NCBI GenBank assembly: GCA_025927665.1
Contig: JAICKZ010000085.1
Span: forward strand, 1 to 11,292
Direction: 5' to 3'
DNA from: Steroidobacteraceae bacterium
GTDB taxonomy: Bacteria; Pseudomonadota; Gammaproteobacteria; Steroidobacterales; Steroidobacteraceae
Length of the DNA: 11,292 nucleotides
The notes below the pieces were generated by a model. The model made no database searches. It saw nothing but the letters and a program-made list of their open reading frames with translations, and was not told the DNA's origin. The translations under genes and the position numbers were made by a program. Shown one piece after another: positions 6,817-11,292 of the stretch. How positions within the stretch are numbered: position 1 is the stretch's first letter; the number at the start of each line of letters is the position of its first letter.

Positions 6817-8400
6817 TTACTGTAGATGGCCTTGTTTCTTCAAGTCTTCAATGCGTGCGATGGGTTCGCTGACCAAGGTTGGCCAGTCACTGTCATTGAC
6901 AATTAATGGACGCAATAAAATAACCAGCTCAACAGTTTTTGATTGCTTGCGATCGCTGCGAAACAATTTACCCAATAAAGGAATGTCGCCCAATATCGGA
7001 GTTTTATAGCCGAGATTGTCGCGCGTTTCACGCATCAAGCCGCCAATGACAATCAGCTGCCCACTATGTGCCTTTACGATATTGTCAGACTCGCGTATCT
7101 GGCTTAATGCTAGCGGTAAGGTGTCAGTGGTTCCGGATAACGTCAGGCTCTTGGTTTGATCTTTTACTTCACTGACAGTCGGATGCACATGCAATATGAC
7201 ATTACCGTCTTCACTGATTTGTGGTGTGACATCAAGCGCAACACCGGAAAAGAACGGTGTGAAATCAATTTCGCGTGTGGTAGTGGTGGCCGTGCCTGTG
7301 ATGGTATTAGTTTTAACATTGGTGACAAAAAACTCGTCCGAACCTGCCTTAATAATGGCCTTCTGATTATCCAATGTTGATACGCGTGGGCTGGACAGTA
7401 CATGTGTTTGTCCTTGCGTACTAAGCAACTCGATGAAGGCGTTGAAATTCTTGAAATCCGCAGCCAGTGTGAAAGCACCACCTAATGTGGAGTTAACAAT
7501 TCCACTGACGGGGTTGCCCGGACCAACCGTCACGGTGTTATTGGTTGGTGCAAAGGGATTGGCATCGAACCCGCCAGTTGGTGCAGTCTGGCCAGTAAAG
7601 TAATGACTGCCACCATTTTGAACAATTGATGCCCAATTAATACCAGCTTGATAAGCATCACTGAGTTCGACTTCAACAATTTTTGCCTCAAGCACTACTT
7701 GACGCGTTACCGTCTCCGCGGTCTTTTGCAAAAAATCATTGGCATCACGTAGTTCATTGGGCATTGCACGAATCACAATGATGCCTGATTGACGATTGAC
7801 TACCACGTTGCGATCCGGCTTGTCACCAATGATGGCTTTCAAATTGGCTTCAATCCCGAGCCAGAAGTCAGAATCATTGCGCGTCTCCACCGCCGTTCCG
7901 CTGATATCCACATCGGGCTTACCGTCTTTCTCGGTGTCGTTGCTGCCACTTGGAGTGCTGTTGTCACCGTACTTGCTATTGCTACCTTGAGTGACTTGTC
8001 CTGAGCTGACGCGTGTCTTAGAGACACCATGACGTTGCACATCAAGATAGTTCAAATGGAACATTCGAGTTTGAATATTGGCGGGGAGGATCATGTAACC
8101 GCTGCTTATACGTCGATAATCATAGCCGTATAAATCACGAGTGGCATTCAACACTTCTTCAAGCGTCACTTGTTTCAACGACATAGTGATGCGACCACTG
8201 ACCTCGGGATGAATCAGCATGTTTTGATGCGTGCCTTCGGTAAGCCCCTGAAAAAATACACGAGCGGGCGCATCGTTCACTTCAACATCAAAACGTACTG
8301 CGGTTGATGCATTGGTGCCTATCGATGCAGTTGATTGTGCATGGATAGTGGTTGTGGTAACAATCAATAACAAAGGTAAGAAAAACTTCATGAACTTCAT
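6817..8400 (-). CDS. mshL: MSHA outer-membrane secretin MshL
   Basis: A 527-residue secretin forming the outer-membrane pore through which the pilus emerges. It has a Sec signal peptide (MKFMKFFLPLLLIV, then a Thr run, likely cut after IHA at 21) and no lipobox Cys. An STN-type domain follows at about 37-108. The segment FHLNYLDVQRHGVSKTRVSS (114-133) is typical of MshL. A polar Ser/Gly/Asn/Asp-rich linker spans about 132-170, and an N-domain about 171-228. The beta-barrel secretin domain includes VLSSPRVSTLDNQKA, the SGQLIVIGGLM segment and the TPILGDIPLLGKLF signature near the C-terminus. The ATG overlaps the mshK stop by four bases (ATGA), with GAGGA upstream as a ribosome site. In Vibrio-type loci mshM and mshN follow; here mshE does. 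Confidence 0.93.
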   Translation of the reverse strand: MKFMKFFLPLLLIVTTTTIHAQSTASIGTNASTAVRFDVEVNDAPARVFFQGLTEGTHQNMLIHPEVSGRITMSLKQVTLEEVLNATRDLYGYDYRRISSGYMILPANIQTRMFHLNYLDVQRHGVSKTRVSSGQVTQGSNSKYGDNSTPSGSNDTEKDGKPDVDISGTAVETRNDSDFWLGIEANLKAIIGDKPDRNVVVNRQSGIIVIRAMPNELRDANDFLQKTAETVTRQVVLEAKIVEVELSDAYQAGINWASIVQNGGSHYFTGQTAPTGGFDANPFAPTNNTVTVGPGNPVSGIVNSTLGGAFTLAADFKNFNAFIELLSTQGQTHVLSSPRVSTLDNQKAIIKAGSDEFFVTNVKTNTITGTATTTTREIDFTPFFSGVALDVTPQISEDGNVILHVHPTVSEVKDQTKSLTLSGTTDTLPLALSQIRESDNIVKAHSGQLIVIGGLMRETRDNLGYKTPILGDIPLLGKLFRSDRKQSKTVELVILLRPLIVNDSDWPTLVSEPIARIEDLKKQGHLQ

Positions 8401-8744
8401 GGGAGATCCTCGGCAGGCGTGTCATTGCGCCGGATGATTGATGTCGCGTGCGCAAGCAAGGTTATTTCGCTATGACCATTACGAGTGTAGCGAACGCTGT
8501 AGCGGGAAATATCATCGATGATGGCGTTGCCAACATGATCGCCAGCATGCACCACAGTGCCATTGATAATCGCCCATTGAAATGAATCAGCAATAATGAT
8601 GGCTTCAACGTGAAGAACATTGGGTGCAGCAACAGCCGTGATCCGAGCACTTGCAGGTCGTGTCGGATCGGACAACGATCCTGCATAGCCATTGCAACTT
8701 AGTAGTACACAAGCCGTTAACAGTGTGGTGGCAGGTCGTTTCAT
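8397..8744 (-). CDS. mshK: MshK-like small exported pilus biogenesis protein
   Basis: A 115-residue exported protein. It starts with a signal peptide (MKRPATTLLTACVLLSCN) followed by the DPTRP motif (26-30), the hallmark of MshK. The rest reads as a compact beta-rich domain (LHVEAIIIADSFQWAIINGT, VHAGDHVG), resembling the C domain of GspC/PilP-like periplasmic proteins. Cys17 in LLSC fits a loose lipobox, so it may be a lipoprotein; cleavage near YAG (20-22) by ordinary signal peptidase is the alternative. MshK is thought to act beside the secretin, and the gene lies directly before mshL with a four-base overlap. Its own ATG overlaps the mshJ stop by four bases. Sequence conservation in this family is low, so the call rests on the motif, size and position. 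Confidence 0.82.
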   Translation of the reverse strand: MKRPATTLLTACVLLSCNGYAGSLSDPTRPASARITAVAAPNVLHVEAIIIADSFQWAIINGTVVHAGDHVGNAIIDDISRYSVRYTRNGHSEITLLAHATSIIRRNDTPAEDLP

Positions 8745-9418
8745 ACACCTAACCAGGTTTCATCCAAACTGAGCGTACTCATATCTATCTGTACACGATT
8801 AGTCGGATAGTGCTTGGTTTGCAGTTCTAGCCTGTTCCAATACACATGCCACTTCATGGTTTCAAGTGCTTTAAGATAGGCGACGATGTCCATATAACTA
8901 CCTTCAACCACGACTTGAAGTGGATGCACGTAAGGGCCATTCTTTCCTGTTGAGATTGGTGTAACGTTAGTCGATTGCGGCGTTGCTGAAAATATCAACG
9001 GCGTCACGGGTTGGTTACGCAGGCTGATCAATGTCAATCCCTGTTGCTGATGCAGTACATCGCGAATAACCTCGGCCATATGTTGTGGTGAAATCATTCC
9101 GGCGATGGTGGTGGAAAGTTGTTGATCGACATCGGCAAGCTCAGCTTGCACCAATTTTAATTGTGCCAATGCTGTATTTCTCGGTTCCATCGCCTGTTCC
9201 ATCGCATCTGCAGTGCTCTTCATATTGACGGAAATTTCATCAAGCTCACTCTGCAATGCTTGTTCTCTAGTATTGAGTGGACCGAGCAGTAATACATTCC
9301 ATATCATCAGCAGTATGCCGAGCAATGCAGCGCTGATTAACGCGCGTTCGCGCAACGTCATGGCATCAAAACGTGCGGCTTGCTTGTAGTACGTCGACAT
9401 ATCAAGTGCGATGCTCAT
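8741..9418 (-). CDS. mshJ: MshJ-like inner-membrane alignment protein (PilO/GspM type)
   Basis: A 225-residue bitopic inner-membrane protein of the pilus alignment subcomplex. A short cytoplasmic N-terminus (YYKQAARFDAMTLRERAL) leads to one membrane segment (about 28-47, ISAALLGILLMIWNVLLLG). A long coiled-coil stretch (about 50-110) rich in Glu, Gln and Leu follows. The C-terminal periplasmic domain contains HPLQVVVEGSYMDIVAYLKA and LETMKWHVYWNRLEL. That is the ferredoxin-like fold pattern of PilO/GspM proteins, and YLKALE...WNRLEL is typical of MshJ. The start overlaps the end of the PilN-like gene by four bases and its stop overlaps mshK by four. It probably pairs with the PilN-like partner encoded just upstream. 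Confidence 0.85.
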   Translation of the reverse strand: MSIALDMSTYYKQAARFDAMTLRERALISAALLGILLMIWNVLLLGPLNTREQALQSELDEISVNMKSTADAMEQAMEPRNTALAQLKLVQAELADVDQQLSTTIAGMISPQHMAEVIRDVLHQQQGLTLISLRNQPVTPLIFSATPQSTNVTPISTGKNGPYVHPLQVVVEGSYMDIVAYLKALETMKWHVYWNRLELQTKHYPTNRVQIDMSTLSLDETWLGV

Positions 9419-10131
9419 GTTTTTCCGTCCGCCATAGACTCATCTGTGGTTGGCGTGTCTGATCGTGGTGTGTCCGTAGCGGTAGGCTCTGGTGTAGGTT
9501 CAATCTTTTTGTCGATTAAGTTGTCTGCGTTGGTCGCATGAAATTTTATGGTAGGCGATGCCTCACCGCCTTCATCAGAAATGACGTTCTTGCCAACGAT
9601 ATCAAATTGATTGATACGAGAGCCGCGCAATGCAGGTTCGGCCGCCAACATACTTAGAAATTGCGGTATTAACTGTGCATCCATGGCGCCACCATCAAGA
9701 CTGGTTACACCACTATCACTGCCAAGTACAATGTGGTCCAGCCACATGCCATCAATATGCTGATTGGCGAGTGCAATCAAACGTTCACTAAAGCCGCTAT
9801 CACCGCCCGCTGCACCGATGCGCAGCAATTGCAATGCGCGTCGATGCTCGGTGAGCGTGACATTTATGTTTTTAACCTGTGCCTGCAATGCAGGTAATTC
9901 ATTGGGGGTTGCATTCGCAGCATTTAATGTTAGTAATGCGGTTTGCTTTTGTTGCGATACGCGTACCTCGTCAACATGATGCGAGAGCTTCGTTACTGCA
10001 TACAAACCATAGGAATAAATAATGATCAATACCGTGGTTACTATTGCCAATGCAATTGCAACCGTCGTAGAGGTAAGCAATCCGCTACCTCTGACGATGA
10101 CTGGTTGATACAGATTAATTTGTTGCTGCAT
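9415..10131 (-). CDS. PilN-like MSHA inner-membrane protein (often called MshI2)
   Basis: A 238-residue bitopic membrane protein, PilN/GspL-C-like. I chose the ATG at 10131, because MQQQINLYQP is the usual start of the family and a GAG lies five bases upstream. A TTG at 10146 would add five residues and overlap the mshI stop. The short cytoplasmic INLYQP motif is what binds PilM-type proteins in type IV pili, so it should dock on the upstream gene's product. A membrane segment lies at about 16-45, followed by a helical coiled-coil region (about 50-100). A periplasmic domain includes MWLDHIVLG, and ends with an odd Pro/Thr/Asp-rich tail (about the last 30 residues, PTPEPTATDTPRSDTPTTDE). It sits between mshI and mshJ, the order in which PilM, PilN and PilO genes lie in type IV pilus operons. 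Confidence 0.85.
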   Translation of the reverse strand: MQQQINLYQPVIVRGSGLLTSTTVAIALAIVTTVLIIIYSYGLYAVTKLSHHVDEVRVSQQKQTALLTLNAANATPNELPALQAQVKNINVTLTEHRRALQLLRIGAAGGDSGFSERLIALANQHIDGMWLDHIVLGSDSGVTSLDGGAMDAQLIPQFLSMLAAEPALRGSRINQFDIVGKNVISDEGGEASPTIKFHATNADNLIDKKIEPTPEPTATDTPRSDTPTTDESMADGKT

Positions 10132-10142
10132 GACGACTCGGA

Positions 10143-11087
10143 TCAATGTTCGGCACTGGTATCACGTAGAGCCGCGCCTAATGCAATCAAGCCGGGCCAG
10201 CGCGTATCTATTTTGATGTCATGTGCCACTTCGAAGTAACTTTCGACCTCAAAAACATCAATGTTCAAATTAATTTCGGTCTTCAGTGCTTTTACCAATT
10301 GTCGAGTACGTGGTTCGTTCGGTGCGATAATGAGATCTTGAATTGCAACTTGATCGAAGTGGCTTTCATAATAATCAGTAGAGCGTTGGATTTCTAATGC
10401 CAGCGTCGCGGCATCGATATCGTTGTGAGTGGTATCCAAATCGATATCATCGCGTTTCAATAATTCAATTCTGCGTGTGACATACAGCACTCCTTGGCGT
10501 GTGATAATCAATTGCGCGAAATCATCTGCCAGCGCCAATAGGGCCACGGCTTTTTCTTCTTGCGGCAACAGTGTGCTTAAATTACGCAAGCACATTTCTG
10601 GAATATCAATGACATCAAACCCACGTGCACGATGTTCTAACAAGCCTACTATTTTTTTAATTGCTTCGCTGCGCGCCGCAATTGCAAATTTCATTTTCAA
10701 TTCGGTACGACGCGGTGAAGGAGGAACATCGAAGGCATCTACGGTGGTTTCTTCAACCGGAAAGCTGACCACGTCGCGCAACTTCCAGCGAATGGCAGAA
10801 CGCATTTCGGCATCCGGAACTTCAGGGGCTTCCACTTGTACCAGTTGATAATCATCACCACTTATCACACCGCTAACCGGTGCATGCGTTAATTGCGGTC
10901 CTTGAATCAAAGTAGAGAGCAGCTGTTCAGGTTTCACTTCGACATGGGAGTGAATGCCACAATGCGTCAACAAGGGATTGGCATGAGGACGATGTTGCAC
11001 AATGGCAAGCGCAGTTTCACGATCACCGGTAGTAATACCGATTCGCCAACCAGAATGTTGTTTCTTTTTCAGAAATGAAAATGCCAT
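10143..11087 (-). CDS. mshI: MshI-like cytoplasmic protein (PilM/GspL actin-like fold)
   Basis: A 314-residue cytoplasmic protein and first gene of the operon. It starts at the ATG at 11087 (MAFSFLKKKQ); a GAG lies seven bases upstream. An in-frame TTG at 11099 would add four residues. No membrane segment is seen. The stretch RIGITTGDRETALAIVQ (15-31) looks like the first strands of an actin-like fold. EMRSAIRWKLRDVVSFPVEE (94-113) followed by TTVDAF matches the AIRWE...PFP.EE..LD region of PilM proteins. Partner is likely the PilN-like product encoded eleven bases downstream. In the assembled machine, PilM-like and PilN-like proteins link the cytoplasmic ATPase to the periplasmic alignment proteins. 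The upstream intergenic region is short, with a terminator and no clear promoter. Confidence 0.87.
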   Translation of the reverse strand: MAFSFLKKKQHSGWRIGITTGDRETALAIVQHRPHANPLLTHCGIHSHVEVKPEQLLSTLIQGPQLTHAPVSGVISGDDYQLVQVEAPEVPDAEMRSAIRWKLRDVVSFPVEETTVDAFDVPPSPRRTELKMKFAIAARSEAIKKIVGLLEHRARGFDVIDIPEMCLRNLSTLLPQEEKAVALLALADDFAQLIITRQGVLYVTRRIELLKRDDIDLDTTHNDIDAATLALEIQRSTDYYESHFDQVAIQDLIIAPNEPRTRQLVKALKTEINLNIDVFEVESYFEVAHDIKIDTRWPGLIALGAALRDTSAEH

Positions 11088-11119
11088 TGTATCGCTCAAT
11101 TGTTTATATCGATCACGTC

Positions 11120-11143
11120 AAAAAACACCGGGATCACGGTGTT
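11120..11143 (-). terminator. Rho-independent terminator upstream of mshI
   Basis: On the minus strand, seven paired bases (AACACCG with CGGTGTT) around a six-base loop are followed directly by a T-run of six, ending at 11120. It would end the transcript of the gene entering from the right edge, separating it from the pilus operon. The last two stem pairs overlap the T-run. Confidence 0.8.
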
Positions 11144-11189
11144 CTGCTAGTGAAGGTAACGGTCAAAACAAAGGAAACTTGATTAAGTG

Positions 11190-11213
11190 AAAGCGGAAAG
11201 AAATTGCCGCTTT
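11190..11213 (-). other. Second stem-loop after the upstream gene
   Basis: AAAGCGG and CCGCTTT, separated by ten bases, form a seven-base-pair stem a few bases after the stop at 11225. There is no good T-run beyond it, so it is a weak terminator or an RNA-stabilising hairpin ahead of the clear terminator at 11120-11143. Confidence 0.35.
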
Positions 11214-11224
11214 AAGTCCAAGAT

Positions 11225-11292
11225 TTATGGAATGTTGCTCACGGTTTTCCATGCAGAACGTGATGCGTAGTTGGCTTTTCCATAGGTGCCAA
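11225..11292 (-). CDS. C-terminal end of an unrecognised protein, running off the right edge
   Basis: The last 21 codons of a minus-strand gene: the frame is open from the window edge to a TAA at 11225-11227 and reads KANYASRSAWKTVSNIP at its end. I cannot assign a family from so little sequence. The neighbouring stem-loop and strong terminator on the same strand support a real gene ending here. It is not obviously part of the pilus operon because the terminator separates them. Confidence 0.5.
   Translation of the reverse strand, partial: GTYGKANYASRSAWKTVSNIP

Larger units (their letters stand above)
3790..11087 (-). other. Seven-gene MSHA-type pilus assembly operon
   Basis: Order of transcription is mshI, pilN-like, mshJ, mshK, mshL, mshE, mshG. 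Junctions are +11 bases, 4-base overlap, 4-base overlap, 4-base overlap, +7 bases and 1-base overlap, with no internal terminator, so one transcript and translational coupling are likely. Absent relative to the Vibrio order are mshM and mshN (between mshL and mshE), and mshF and all pilin genes after mshG. Confidence 0.85.

Noticed and set aside
10429..10848. Open frame of 139 codons on the plus strand inside mshI
   Set aside because: Antisense to a recognised gene and has no recognisable protein features.

Overview
The window looks like a piece of a Gram-negative, probably gammaproteobacterial, chromosome of moderate G+C (mid-40s percent by eye). Evidence is an MSHA-type type IV pilus assembly operon with an outer-membrane secretin, a FabF-like ketosynthase of the kind seen in aryl-polyene clusters, and an ECF sigma factor of the TIGR02999 type. 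No tRNA, rRNA, CRISPR array, insertion sequence or phage gene was seen.

Layout. Bases 2-367 (+) are the 3' end of a beta-ketoacyl-ACP synthase, entering from the left edge. It converges on an ECF sigma factor gene (461-1072, -) that has its own sigma70-like promoter at 1128-1156. A 361-base gene-free stretch follows. Then comes a large secreted right-handed parallel beta-helix protein (1434-3464, -), resembling carbohydrate-active beta-helix enzymes. A small uncharacterised frame (3545-3751, +) lies between it and the pilus operon.

Bases 3790-11087 are one tightly packed minus-strand operon. In transcription order it holds a MshI/PilM-like cytoplasmic protein, a PilN-like inner-membrane protein, MshJ (PilO/GspM-like), MshK, the secretin MshL, the assembly ATPase MshE and the platform protein MshG. 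Four of the six junctions overlap by 1-4 bases, the other two are 7 and 11 bases. Together these encode the alignment subcomplex, the outer-membrane pore, the motor and the inner-membrane platform. The operon lacks mshM and mshN, which in Vibrio-type loci lie between mshL and mshE. After mshG the expected mshF and pilin genes are replaced by the small plus-strand frame and the beta-helix gene.

Upstream of the operon is a rho-independent terminator (11120-11143, -), preceded by the last 21 codons of another minus-strand gene that runs off the right edge.

Most of this is recognisable family biology. I did not find a clearly new system. The most notable points are the rearranged, pilin-less MSHA operon, the secreted beta-helix protein where pilins would be expected, and the small plus-strand frame.
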